Position numbers and translations under genes: made by a program. A model generated the notes under the pieces. The model had not been told where the DNA came from and searched no databases. It worked only from the letters and a program-made list of their open reading frames with translations. 64,000 nucleotides of DNA from an uncultured Clostridia bacterium (lineage in GTDB: Bacteria; Bacillota; Clostridia; Oscillospirales; CAG-272): assembly GCA_947630015.1 (NCBI GenBank), contig CANRFY010000009.1, positions 1 through 64,000 on the forward strand. The letters run 5' to 3'. This document shows, in pieces, positions 33,842-41,709 of the stretch. The number at the start of each line of letters is the position of its first letter. Within the stretch, counting starts at the first letter, position 1.

Positions 33842-34306
33842 TTATTTCTGCTGCGATTTTAAAAGATCCCTGATCTCCGTCAGAAGCTCCGCTTCCGTCG
33901 GTGCGGGCGGCGCCGCCGGCTCCTCCGCCGCAGCCGCCTCGGCCTCGCGCTTCGCCTTTTCAGCCGCAAGCTTCGCCGCCTTATTGAACGACTTCACGAT
34001 CACGAAGCAGATGAACGCGATGATGATGAAGTTGATGATCGCGGAGACGAACACGCCGAATCCGATCGTAACGCCCGCGTCGACGACCTCGCCGGCCTCA
34101 TCGAGCGTCGGCGCAACGACGACCCAGTTGAGGCGGTCGGTGAAATCCGTACCGCCCGTGATCAGCCCTATCAGCGGCATCAGCACGTTGTTGACGAGTG
34201 AATTCGTGATCGCGCTGAACGCGGTCGCGATGATGACGCCGATCGCCATGTCAAGCACATTGCCGCGGCTGATGAAATCCTTGAACTCAGAGAAGAATTT
34301 TTTCAT
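33842..34306 (-). CDS. mscL: Large-conductance mechanosensitive channel
   Basis: 154 aa. The N-terminal helix FFSEFKDFISRGNVLDMAIGVIIATAFSAITNSLVNNVLMPLIGLI (in parts) and the second helix with IINFIIIAFICFVIVKSFNK are diagnostic; a C-terminal coiled coil (TEAELLTEIRDLLKSQ) follows an A/E/P-rich stretch. It opens under membrane tension to release solutes. Length is typical. AAAGGA precedes the ATG. Confidence 0.97.
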   Translation of the reverse strand: MKKFFSEFKDFISRGNVLDMAIGVIIATAFSAITNSLVNNVLMPLIGLITGGTDFTDRLNWVVVAPTLDEAGEVVDAGVTIGFGVFVSAIINFIIIAFICFVIVKSFNKAAKLAAEKAKREAEAAAAEEPAAPPAPTEAELLTEIRDLLKSQQK

Positions 34307-34331
34307 TTTTCTTTTCCTTTCACGTTTTTAT

Positions 34332-34823
34332 TTACATTATAATAATGTCGCAATCGTCCTCCGCGCCCGCGCGGAGATACAGTCCCGCCGAATGCGCGAT
34401 CGCCTCGGCAAGCGTATGCATATGCTCGTCGCCGCCGTAAAGCGCCATGTAGAGGCAGTCCCACTCGAATGTTATCATCGCCTCCGCCGTCTTATCCGTG
34501 ACGCCGAGGAATATCACGAGCGAACCCGAGCGATTCGCCATTATGTCCTCGACGGCGAATTCCACGTCATACGGCGTCGGCGATTCGCTGTATTTGCCGT
34601 ACAGCATCGTCGAGCGATAATAGCACATGAGCTTCAGAATCGCCTCCGAGAATCGCTCCGCGAGCCTGTATCCGTCGAAATTTTCGAGCATATGCGACTC
34701 GAATTTCAGATATTCGTCCTTTCGTGCCTCCGGCACGCGCTCCGGCAGCACTCCCATTATATGGCACGCGCCGGACAGAAGCTCGTCCATCACGTCGAGC
34801 GCGCGTTTTTCGTCCATCACCAT
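34332..34823 (-). CDS. Protein of unknown function between mrnC and mscL
   Basis: 163 aa, soluble, acidic. Features: MVMDEKRALDVMDELLSGACHIMGVLPERVPEA, a helical RLAERFSEAILKLMCYYR, strands SLVIFLGVTDKTAEAMITFEWD and an acidic C-terminus EDDCDIIIM. I do not recognise a family. It starts 6 bp after the mrnC stop and ends 25 bp before mscL, so it belongs to the same minus-strand operon. GAGG lies ~12 nt upstream of the ATG. Confidence 0.75.
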   Translation of the reverse strand: MVMDEKRALDVMDELLSGACHIMGVLPERVPEARKDEYLKFESHMLENFDGYRLAERFSEAILKLMCYYRSTMLYGKYSESPTPYDVEFAVEDIMANRSGSLVIFLGVTDKTAEAMITFEWDCLYMALYGGDEHMHTLAEAIAHSAGLYLRAGAEDDCDIIIM

Positions 34824-34829
34824 CAGGCG

Positions 34830-35249
34830 TCACATCCTCTCGTCACGCGCGCCCGAATGGCGCGCCCTTATCTCGCCGATCACATCCGCATACGCCGCCG
34901 ACAAAATCTCGTCGATGCGGTCGCGCCGTCCCGACAGGTAGAGCGATCCGATCAGCGCCTCAAATCCCGTCGCGCGGTGATATTCCGCCGACGTCGCGCT
35001 CTTCGGCACCGCGATATGCGCGTTGCGTCCGAGGCGGAACGCGTCGGATTCGTCCCGCGTCAGCATTCCCTCGACGCGCGAAAACGATTCGCTCTGCGCC
35101 TTGGCGGTCACAAGCCCGAGCGCCTCCGCGTTGCAGGCGGCGGGCGATCGAACGCCGAGAGAAAGCAGCGTTTCGCGCACCCACAGCTCGGTCACGGCGT
35201 CGCCGAGATACGCGAGCAGCGCGCCGTTGTATTCGCTCTGATCCGCCAT
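34830..35249 (-). CDS. mrnC: Mini-ribonuclease 3
   Basis: 139 aa, one RNase III catalytic domain and no dsRNA-binding domain. The motif LAYLGDAVTELWVRE (catalytic Asp) and the later ATGFEALIGSLYLSG (catalytic Glu) are intact; ARAQSE-type AKAQSE and RNAH (GRNAHIAVPKSAT) are also typical. It matures 23S rRNA ends. I chose the ATG at 35249 because GGAGGT lies 7 nt upstream. First gene of a three-gene operon with mscL. Confidence 0.95.
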   Translation of the reverse strand: MADQSEYNGALLAYLGDAVTELWVRETLLSLGVRSPAACNAEALGLVTAKAQSESFSRVEGMLTRDESDAFRLGRNAHIAVPKSATSAEYHRATGFEALIGSLYLSGRRDRIDEILSAAYADVIGEIRARHSGARDERM

Positions 35250-35288
35250 CCCGACACCTCCGGCGCGCAGATTTCCCATCCGGCTTTA

Positions 35289-35317
35289 AGTATACCATAC
35301 TTTCCATCGGATTTCCA
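35289..35317 (-). promoter_or_regulatory. Probable promoter of the mrnC operon
   Basis: On the minus strand, TGGAAA (35312-35317), 17 bp, TATACT (35289-35294). It lies ~40 bp before mrnC. Confidence 0.5.
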
Positions 35318-36680
35318 CATCAATCGGCACATTTTTCAAATGAATTTCGCGGAGACGCTGCGCCGGCTTTAGCTAAAGCGTGGGGGAGAGGTTTTGATTT
35401 TATCAAATTTTTTTTGCGCGAAAAGAGGCGATTCGGGATGAGGAGTTTTTTGCAAAGAGGCGGATTTGGGATGAGGAGTTTGCCATTGAATGATTGATTT
35501 TGATGAGGATATTATTGAATAGTTTGTATTTGGATGAGGAGCTATTCTTGCAAAGATGCGGTATGGGATGAGGAGTTTTCTTTAAGAGACTGCTTGAGAT
35601 GAGGAGTTTTTCTTTGAATGATTGATTTTTGATGAGGGCCCTTTCTTGCAAAGAGCTGATCTGGATGAGGACTTTTTGCAAAATAGAGATTGGAAATGTG
35701 GATATTTTCTTTAAAAGTTTGTTTTGGGATGAGAACCCTTTCTTCAAATACGCATTCGGGATGAGAACCCTTTCTTCAAATACGCATTCGGGATGAGGAC
35801 CCTTTCTTCAAAAGAAGGGGTCCTCCCCCATACCCCCTCTCCAAAAGAACAACGCGCGTCCGCTGTGTGCGAACAGCTCATCGCGGGGCGGTTGTTTTAA
35901 TTTTCCAATCGTAATCACCGCACAAACATCTTCGGTTACAAGAAAAGTAATGTGTTCACTTAGGTGGGCGCAGTTTTCTTCAATATAAATTTTTACAGCA
36001 ACCTCGAAATAGAATCTCTATTGACGCACTAACAATAACGTGCCGTAGGCTTTCCAGCCTCACCTGCGCGCACCGAGCGCGTGCGATGCCCGTCGCTGCC
36101 AGCGTCGGATCGATCGCGACGTTCCAGACGGCGCAGTCAAATCAGTCCGCGTGGGAGCTGTTAGCAATAAATAAAATCGCGTTCGCACTGACACAAACCC
36201 TCACGGATGCACAGAACTGCGCGCCAACCGGCACGAACCGTCGCGTATCTCTTTGGGAATCCAATTTGTTCGCACGACACGAGCGGAATCTGACCATCCC
36301 AGTAAGCAATTAACCAAGACAGAATCGCATTGATCTCGACGCGCCGCGCGGAGGAACGGACGCGCTTGCCGACAATCTCATCGCGGTTTACGCCCGAAAC
36401 GCCCCTGCCGCCGACGGGAGCGGAATTGACGCCACCGGCACGCCGTTTTCTGGGATTGTTAAGGGTCTCTTTGCCGGCCAGCAAAGAGACCCTTGATTTT
36501 TTTAACTTTGTAAAAGTTACATATGGGGAAAGGCAAGAATCGCGAAAGAATATCGTAACTCTTTTTTTAACTTTGCAAAAGTTTTAGCTACGGACCGGCG
36601 CGCCTCGCCCGGTCTCATCCTTCGCACGCGAGCTATTCGGGGCGGCGCCCCGAACAACAATCCCCCGTCGACGCTTTTTT
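35318..36680 (+). repeat. Family-1 multi-hairpin element, copy 5, with an expanded 32-bp array
   Basis: No gene. The array at 35430-35823 leads into the usual order: AAAGGGTCC-type stem, CCCCCATACCCCCTCTCC, CAAAAGAACAACGCG, an AT-rich insert also found in copy 7 (TGTGTTCACTTAGGTGG-type), the conserved GC-rich ~300 nt, and the closing stem at 36458-36494. The 3' subtype (GACGCCACCGGCACGCCGTT) matches copy 2. A GGCGGCGCC stem near 36640 precedes the next promoter. Confidence 0.8.
35430..35823 (+). repeat. Degenerate tandem array, about 12 units of 31-34 bp
   Basis: GATGAGGA or close variants start at 35437, 35470, 35502, 35533, 35567, 35598, 35631, 35664, ~35695, 35728, 35760 and 35792, i.e. 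spacing 31-34. The last units are nearly identical (GGGATGAGAACCCTTTCTTC then AAATACGCATTC); the first ones are decayed, as if the array grows from the element side. Units are contiguous, with no unique spacers. Confidence 0.85.
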
Positions 36681-36681
36681 C

Positions 36682-36710
36682 TTGACTTCGACGCGGGCAA
36701 GTGATAAAAT
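36682..36710 (+). promoter_or_regulatory. Sigma-A promoter of the GtrII-like gene
   Basis: -35 TTGACT (36682-36687), 17 bp, -10 TAAAAT (36705-36710), 31 bp ahead of the ATG. Confidence 0.85.
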
Positions 36711-36740
36711 TACAAAAAAGAAGTTTTCGGAGGCGGCGTC

Positions 36741-38330
36741 ATGGAATCGGCAGGGATCATATCGGGCGCGCGGGGCGTATGGAACAGGAACAGGCGCACG
36801 TTCTGCGCCGCGTTCGTCACGGGAATTTTGGCATACGGATTTCTGATGTTCAACGTGCTGAACAACTGGGACAGCATACACGAAGCGTTCGGCGGATACG
36901 GCACCGGCATCGAGCTCGGCAGATGGCTCCTGACGATGCTGGGCGAACTGTTCGGGAACGTGTGGGGCAATTATGCGCCGCCGCTGTTCGCAGTTCTGAT
37001 CGCGATTTTGATCTGGTCGGCGTGCGCGTGCGTCGTCGTCAATATATTAAAAATCGAAAACGGAGCGCTTGCGGCCGTGACGGCGTCTGTGTTCGTATCG
37101 TTCCCGACGGTGGCGGGGACGATGCTGTACGTCTTCACCGCCGGATATTACGCGCTGGCGCTTGCGCTCGCCGTCGGCGGCGTATGGGCGGTGCGCAGAG
37201 GCGGGATCGGATACGCGTTCGGGATCGCGATGTTCGCCTGCTCGCTCGGGATATATCAGGCGTATCTGCCGCTCATGGCGACGCTTCTGCTGCTCGCGCT
37301 GATGCGCGACAGCCTCGAGGGCAAAATCGGGACGGCAAAGCTGTTTTTGCGCTGTGTGCTTCATTTGCTGTCGCTGGCGGCGGGACTCGCGCTCTATTAC
37401 GTCATACTGAAGCTGTCGCTTCTTGCATACGGCGCGCAGCTTGACGCATATCAGGGCGTTAGCACGATGGGGATATCGCTCGCCGATATCCCGCGCCTTT
37501 TGGCGCGGGCATATGAGGATTTCGGCGCGCTGCCCGTAAAGCCCGTCTATGACGTCAACGGCGCCGCGTTCGTCCGCGTCATGATCGCTGTGTTATATGC
37601 GATCTCGGTGGCGTCGTTCGTTCTTTGCCACATAAGAACAAAACTGACGCTCACGGGACGCGTCCTCTCCGTCGTGCTGGCGCTGCTGTTCCCGCTTGCG
37701 GCCGGTTCGATCGAGCTTATAAGCGGCGGCAGCTACATACACGTTCTGATGGTATACGCGCTCGCCGCCGTATTCATGCTGCCCGCGATGCTGACCGACA
37801 TCGCGATCGCGAACCGTGAGCATCCCCGCGCGTCGGGACGCGCCGCAGTCCGCGTCTCAAAAGCGGCGCTCGTGCTGACAGCGGCGGCGATATCGCTCTC
37901 TTCGCTCAACTACATATGGCAGGCGAACGGGAATTATATGCTCCTTTACTACGCGAACACGCAGCTGACGGAGTATTACTCGTCGATGGTGACGCGGATA
38001 AAATCGGCGGACGGCTACGACGACGGGAAAAAGCTCGTCATAATCGGCGAGAATATCACGGACGCGGCGTACAACAACGATTTATACGACAGTCTGCCGT
38101 TCCGCACGTCGGCGGCGGAGGGCAATATGCTGAATATTTATTCGCGGCTGTGGTGGATGAGGGCGTATCTCGGTTTCGACCCGCAGTTCGCGACGGAGGA
38201 GGAAAAGGCCGCCGTCATGGCGACGGCGGAAGCCGCCGATATGACGTGCTATCCCGCCGACGGCTCGATCCTTGTCATCGGCGACTGCGTCGTGATAAAG
38301 CTCGAGGAGATAGATTATGCGGGTAAGTGA
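36741..38330 (+). CDS. GtrII-like glucosyltransferase-domain membrane protein
   Basis: 529 aa, about ten membrane segments over the first ~400 residues and a soluble C-terminal domain (~400-529). The N-terminal pattern (NWDSIHEAFGGYGTGIELGRWLL, with the GR-W segment) and the loop YQAYLPL are characteristic of the GtrII family, which includes O-antigen glucosyltransferases; Gram-positive members probably glycosylate surface polymers using a lipid-linked sugar. GGAGG precedes the ATG. Monocistronic with a terminator downstream. Confidence 0.85.
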   Translation: MESAGIISGARGVWNRNRRTFCAAFVTGILAYGFLMFNVLNNWDSIHEAFGGYGTGIELGRWLLTMLGELFGNVWGNYAPPLFAVLIAILIWSACACVVVNILKIENGALAAVTASVFVSFPTVAGTMLYVFTAGYYALALALAVGGVWAVRRGGIGYAFGIAMFACSLGIYQAYLPLMATLLLLALMRDSLEGKIGTAKLFLRCVLHLLSLAAGLALYYVILKLSLLAYGAQLDAYQGVSTMGISLADIPRLLARAYEDFGALPVKPVYDVNGAAFVRVMIAVLYAISVASFVLCHIRTKLTLTGRVLSVVLALLFPLAAGSIELISGGSYIHVLMVYALAAVFMLPAMLTDIAIANREHPRASGRAAVRVSKAALVLTAAAISLSSLNYIWQANGNYMLLYYANTQLTEYYSSMVTRIKSADGYDDGKKLVIIGENITDAAYNNDLYDSLPFRTSAAEGNMLNIYSRLWWMRAYLGFDPQFATEEEKAAVMATAEAADMTCYPADGSILVIGDCVVIKLEEIDYAGK

Positions 38331-38375
38331 GGCAAGGGGCGGATGAGAGAGTGTGAAAACTGATGTTGAAGAGAA

Positions 38376-38408
38376 ACTGCGCTCACGGAAGTGAGCGCAG
38401 TGTTTTTT
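38376..38408 (+). terminator. Rho-independent terminator of the GtrII-like gene
   Basis: Stem ACTGCGCTCAC/GTGAGCGCAGT with GGAA loop (38376-38401) and a T6 run to 38408. The same stem, decayed, is found inside family-1 copy 7 (near 44725), so this terminator is probably supplied by repeat copy 6. Confidence 0.88.
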
Positions 38409-38720
38409 CTTGGATATCAGAGTTGTTCGTGCGGCGATTGTACTTGGAAAATAAAAACACTGTGGGAGTGTTTGCGCGTTGATGGCACTTAGACGAAAGA
38501 ATAAGCGCTCCGCGATGAGCTGTTCACACCCAGCGAACGCGCGTTGTTCTTTTGGAGAGGGGGTATGGGGGAGGACCCTTTCTTTTGAAGAAAGGGTCCT
38601 TATCCTCGACCACATCTTTGCAAGAAAACGTCCTCATCCCAACTCATTCTTTTGCAAGAAAATCTTCTCATCCCCACTCAATCGTAAGAATATCGAAATC
38701 CCAATTTAATCTACCAACCT
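38376..38720 (-). repeat. Family-1 multi-hairpin element, copy 6 (truncated)
   Basis: On the minus strand: about three or four 32-bp-type units (38600-38700), an AAAGGGTCC stem (~38570-38600), the CCCATACCCCCTCTCC and CAAAAGAACAACGCG blocks, GCGAACAGCTCATCGCGG-like sequence, then GTGCCATCAACGCGC and ACTCTGATATCCAAGAAAAA shared with copy 7, ending at the GtrII-gene terminator. The 3' GC-rich half present in other copies is missing. Confidence 0.7.
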
Positions 38721-39248
38721 TTAAATCCTATGCACAAACAATCGCAACCCTCGCCTATTCAAATCCCCCTCTACTCCCACTCTCACATCGATCTCCCCAC
38801 CTTCGGGAGGCTCGAACCGCGAACGGAACTTCGCCGCCAAGCCCTCGTCGACGAAGTACGCGCGCACGTCGCCGCGCTCGACGTCGCCGTTCCTTTTCGC
38901 TATCCGCGCGCGCCATTCCGCCTCTCCGATATCGATATAGTGAAGCTCGCACGGAATCCCGCGCGCGCCGAAGTATTCCCTTGCCGCCTCGCGCGAACGG
39001 CGGGTCCAGAATCCCCAATCGAGGATAACGTCGACGCCGGTCTCCAAGACGGATTCCGCAAGCGAGAACAGATACGACTGCGCCCGCGCCGCGTATTTGT
39101 CGTGATCTGCGCCCGCGTCGGGGCCGAACATCGACAGCATCAATTCGTCGACGGACAAAATCACGGCGCGGCCCTCGCCGCGCAGCCGCTCCGCATATGT
39201 AGTTTTGCCGCAGCATAAACCGCCGCAGATGAGTATCACTCGCGCCAT
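38721..39248 (-). CDS. P-loop (zeta-toxin/AAA-type) kinase
   Basis: 175 aa. Walker A GGLCCGKTT (~9-17), then SVDELML (DE acid pair), DWGFWTRRSREAAREYF and RVEVxR-like basic region. The layout matches small P-loop kinases related to zeta toxin/YjcH-type ATP-binding proteins that phosphorylate small molecules. The exact substrate is unknown, and no antitoxin gene is adjacent. I chose the ATG at 39248 because AAGGAG lies 6 nt upstream. The 3' end abuts repeat copy 6. Confidence 0.82.
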   Translation of the reverse strand: MARVILICGGLCCGKTTYAERLRGEGRAVILSVDELMLSMFGPDAGADHDKYAARAQSYLFSLAESVLETGVDVILDWGFWTRRSREAAREYFGARGIPCELHYIDIGEAEWRARIAKRNGDVERGDVRAYFVDEGLAAKFRSRFEPPEGGEIDVRVGVEGDLNRRGLRLFVHRI

Positions 39249-39276
39249 GGCAGCTCCTTTTTTCACATGATGTCTT

Positions 39277-39366
39277 ATTTTACACCGGATCGCGAGAATT
39301 TACAAGCGAAAAATCGACCGGCGCACCGGTGCGGCGGTTGAATCCCGCGCCGCTATATGATAAAAT
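39277..39366. promoter_or_regulatory. Divergent promoter pair
   Basis: Minus strand, for the P-loop kinase: TTGTAA (39300-39305), 17 bp, TAAAAT (39277-39282). Plus strand, for the GNAT gene: TTGAAT (39338-39343), 17 bp, TAAAAT (39361-39366). The plus transcript would have a ~155-nt GC-rich leader with CCGGCGCC-type inverted repeats before 39529. Confidence 0.75.
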
Positions 39367-39528
39367 AAATAGAAAGCGCGGCAGATCGCAGATTTCGGGC
39401 CGTCTCACGGCCGTGGAGCGGCCGCATACATATTCGGCGCCTCCGGCGCCGGAAATGCGCAAAAGGCATCCGCGAACGCTCGGAGCCGCGCGCCGCGCTG
39501 CAAATAATATTTATCACGGAGGCGCAGA

Positions 39529-39954
39529 ATGATCCGATATGCGGGAGAGGATGATCTTGCCGTTCTTGCAGAGCATGACCGTCACATCTCCGAATCCGAA
39601 CTGAAAAATATAATACGCCAAAACAGGGTTTTGGTCATGCATCGCGGCGATACGTTTACGGGATGGCTCCGATACGGACTGTTTTGGGACAGCATCCCGT
39701 TTATGAATATGCTTTATATCTTGGACGGATACAGGGGAGTCGGGGACGGATCGGCGCTCGTATCGTTTTGGGAGAGTGAGATGGCGGGCGCGGGATACGA
39801 CCGCGTTTTGACGTCCACGCAGTCAAATGAAAGCGCGCAGTTCTTTTACCGAAAGATCGGCTATACGGAATGCGGCGTGCTTCTGCTCCCGAACGAGCCG
39901 GCGGAGATAATATTTAAAAAGGAACTGACGGGGAAAACGCCGCCGACGCCATAG
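39529..39954 (+). CDS. GNAT-family N-acetyltransferase
   Basis: 141 aa. N-terminal MIRYAGEDDL, the acetyl-CoA pyrophosphate loop replaced by YRGVGDGSALVSFWE (R/Q-x-x-G-x-G/A-type), and the C-terminal NESAQFFYRKIGYTECG with the conserved N and Y. It transfers an acetyl group to an amine; substrate unknown. GGAGG lies 8 nt before the ATG. No operon partner. Confidence 0.9.
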   Translation: MIRYAGEDDLAVLAEHDRHISESELKNIIRQNRVLVMHRGDTFTGWLRYGLFWDSIPFMNMLYILDGYRGVGDGSALVSFWESEMAGAGYDRVLTSTQSNESAQFFYRKIGYTECGVLLLPNEPAEIIFKKELTGKTPPTP

Positions 39955-40019
39955 CTCGCGGCGGCCGAACGTCAGGGAGATATACAGCAGGCTTCCTTCA
40001 CGGATGAGGGGGCGGCGTC

Positions 40020-40196
40020 TCATCGCGGATCGGCGGAAATTTCCCCCGATTCGCGATTTTTTGTCAGCTCAATTACTGTGTTGCCGATACGCACCCTGCA
40101 TCCCGCGCCGCCCTCGACGGCGAAACGGTTCTGCGCGTTGTCGAACGACGGTACACACGCAGCGTGTGCTTTCTCAACCGCTGATAGAATCTGCAT
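40020..40196 (-). CDS. Small protein of unknown function
   Basis: 58 aa: begins MQILSAVEKAHAACVP, middle GCRVRIGNTVIELT, ends SADPR. No membrane segment, no recognised family. GGGGGAG lies 6 nt upstream of the ATG at 40196, and codon choice resembles neighbouring genes, so I consider it probably real. It is divergent from the next small gene. Confidence 0.55.
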   Translation of the reverse strand: MQILSAVEKAHAACVPSFDNAQNRFAVEGGAGCRVRIGNTVIELTKNRESGEISADPR

Positions 40197-40218
40197 TTCA
40201 AACTCCCCCGACACGTTA

Positions 40219-40247
40219 TTGCGTCACGCGCGTTTTTGTGGCATAAT
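40219..40247 (+). promoter_or_regulatory. Promoter ahead of the small gene at 40263
   Basis: -35 TTGCGT (40219-40224), 17 bp, -10 CATAAT (40242-40247). Confidence 0.5.
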
Positions 40248-40262
40248 GTAGTAAAGCCGCAA

Positions 40263-40544
40263 ATGCGAGCGGAATTATGCGAAAAAATGATGGCGCATAC
40301 GGTTCCTTGCGGCTTTGACGTTTTGAACGTATTCGTCGAAAAGCCGTTTATAAAACGCGCCCCCGACAGCGGACGCGATGAAAAGCTGCGGTCGCCGTGG
40401 AGGTCGGGCGAGCTGTTCGGATATTACCACGACTGGCTTTTCCATATATGCCGCGAGGAGGTCTTCGACTGCAAAAGCGGCGGTATACCGCATAAGCACT
40501 GTATGGACACTCTCATCGCTCAAAATGTGGGGGAAAATTTATAA
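40263..40544 (+). CDS. Small protein of unknown function
   Basis: 93 aa, soluble, with several Cys and His (CGFDVLNVF, FHICREEVFDCKSGG, HKHCMDTL) that could bind metal. ATGs at 40263, 40287 or 40290 are possible; none has a strong ribosome binding site. An open frame on the opposite strand (40275-40523) also exists, but codon use (TCG, CTG, GAG, GTC) favours the plus strand and a promoter precedes it. No family recognised. Confidence 0.5.
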   Translation: MRAELCEKMMAHTVPCGFDVLNVFVEKPFIKRAPDSGRDEKLRSPWRSGELFGYYHDWLFHICREEVFDCKSGGIPHKHCMDTLIAQNVGENL

Positions 40545-40571
40545 ACGCCGTCTCATGCCGTCTGTCGGTTA

Positions 40572-40600
40572 TTTACTTTTCGGATTTGACGGGATATAAT
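40572..40600 (+). promoter_or_regulatory. Promoter of the glycosidase operon
   Basis: -35 TTTACT (40572-40577), 17 bp, -10 TATAAT (40595-40600), ~90 bp ahead of the first glycosidase. CGGGAGG precedes its ATG. Confidence 0.7.
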
Positions 40601-40689
40601 AAAATATTGTAAATGTAAACGCAAATACGATGTAAGATACGTCGCAGCAAACGCAGCCTGACGCCGCGGAAACACGGGAGGATGAAGCA

Positions 40690-41709
40690 ATGGAAAATTT
40701 ATCGCCGAAGGTAAAAATCGAGGACGGGAAATTCACCGTCGGCGGGCGCGAGCTGTTCGTCAACGGCGTCAACACGCCGTGGCAGCACTGGAACGATTTC
40801 GGCGGAGATTTCGACGCGTCGTTCTGGGACGCTCACTTTCACGATCTGCATGAAATCGGCGTGAACGCGTCCCGCGTATGGATCAACTGCAACTCCATGG
40901 TCGGGATAAAGCTTAGAACGGACGGCACGGTCGGTTCGGTAACGTCCGCTCACCGGCGCGACGTCGACGAACTGTTCCGCATCGCGGAGAAAAATCACAT
41001 CTATCTTTTGCCGACGCTTTTGTCGTTCGATCACTTCAAAAGTCCCGATTCCGCCGACCGCTGGCGTCTCGTCGTGACGGACGAGACGGCGCGCCGCAGC
41101 TTTATCGAAAAATACGTCGTGCCGTTCGCGGAGCGGTACGGGAGCCATCCGTATCTTTTAGGCATCGATCTTATGAACGAGCCGGACTGGGTGCATGAAA
41201 ACGAGGAATGCGGACAGCTTTCCCTTGACGAGCTGTCGCGCTTCTTCGCCGAATGTACGGGGGCGATACACGAGGCGAATCCCGACGCGCTCGTCACCGT
41301 CGGCGTCGGAATAATCAAATACAATTCGGGCAAATACGAGGGCGACATCATATCGGACGCGGCTATGAAAAGATACGGCGGGGACGGCGCGTGCGTCGAT
41401 TTTTACTCGACCCACTACTACGAATGGATGAAGCCGTGGTTCGGCGTGCCGTATTCGACCTCGCCGAAGGATTTCGGTCTCGACGTCCGAAAGCCGTGTC
41501 TGATCGGCGAGATCGCCGCCGACAGCGATGAGAATCTGCGCGGCATATACGAAAAAGCATATGAAAACGGCTGGTGCGGCGTCATGGAGTGGGCGTCCAA
41601 CAACGTGTCCGCGCACGTCGACAACTGGGACGACATAAAAGCCGCGACGGAAAATATCGCAAAGCTTATACCCGAGCGCGTGTTCCCGCTTGGAGATGGA
41701 GGGCAATAA
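40690..41709 (+). CDS. Intracellular GH5-like (clan A) glycoside hydrolase
   Basis: 339 aa TIM barrel with no signal peptide. Acid/base Glu164 is in DLMNEPDW and the nucleophile is probably Glu274 in LIGEIAAD. The start GRELFVNGVNTPWQHWNDFGG and RVWINCN are like beta-mannanase/cellulase-type GH5 enzymes. It probably trims imported oligosaccharides. It overlaps the GH51 gene by 1 nt (TAATG). Exact substrate (mannan, xylan or glucan) is not clear. Confidence 0.87.
   Translation: MENLSPKVKIEDGKFTVGGRELFVNGVNTPWQHWNDFGGDFDASFWDAHFHDLHEIGVNASRVWINCNSMVGIKLRTDGTVGSVTSAHRRDVDELFRIAEKNHIYLLPTLLSFDHFKSPDSADRWRLVVTDETARRSFIEKYVVPFAERYGSHPYLLGIDLMNEPDWVHENEECGQLSLDELSRFFAECTGAIHEANPDALVTVGVGIIKYNSGKYEGDIISDAAMKRYGGDGACVDFYSTHYYEWMKPWFGVPYSTSPKDFGLDVRKPCLIGEIAADSDENLRGIYEKAYENGWCGVMEWASNNVSAHVDNWDDIKAATENIAKLIPERVFPLGDGGQ

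Noticed and set aside
35403..35747. 114-residue minus-strand ORF rich in Ser/Lys
   Set aside because: Produced by the 32-bp array read in one frame; no conserved family or start signal.
35430..35823. Possible CRISPR array because of regular 32-bp spacing
   Set aside because: The repeat fills the whole period; there are no unique spacers, and no cas genes are in the window.
38721..39248. Zeta-type toxin of a toxin-antitoxin pair
   Set aside because: The P-loop kinase fold fits, but there is no adjacent antitoxin gene and it has its own promoter.
40275..40523. 82-residue minus-strand ORF
   Set aside because: It overlaps the plus-strand gene at 40263; codon use and promoter position favour the plus strand, though not decisively.
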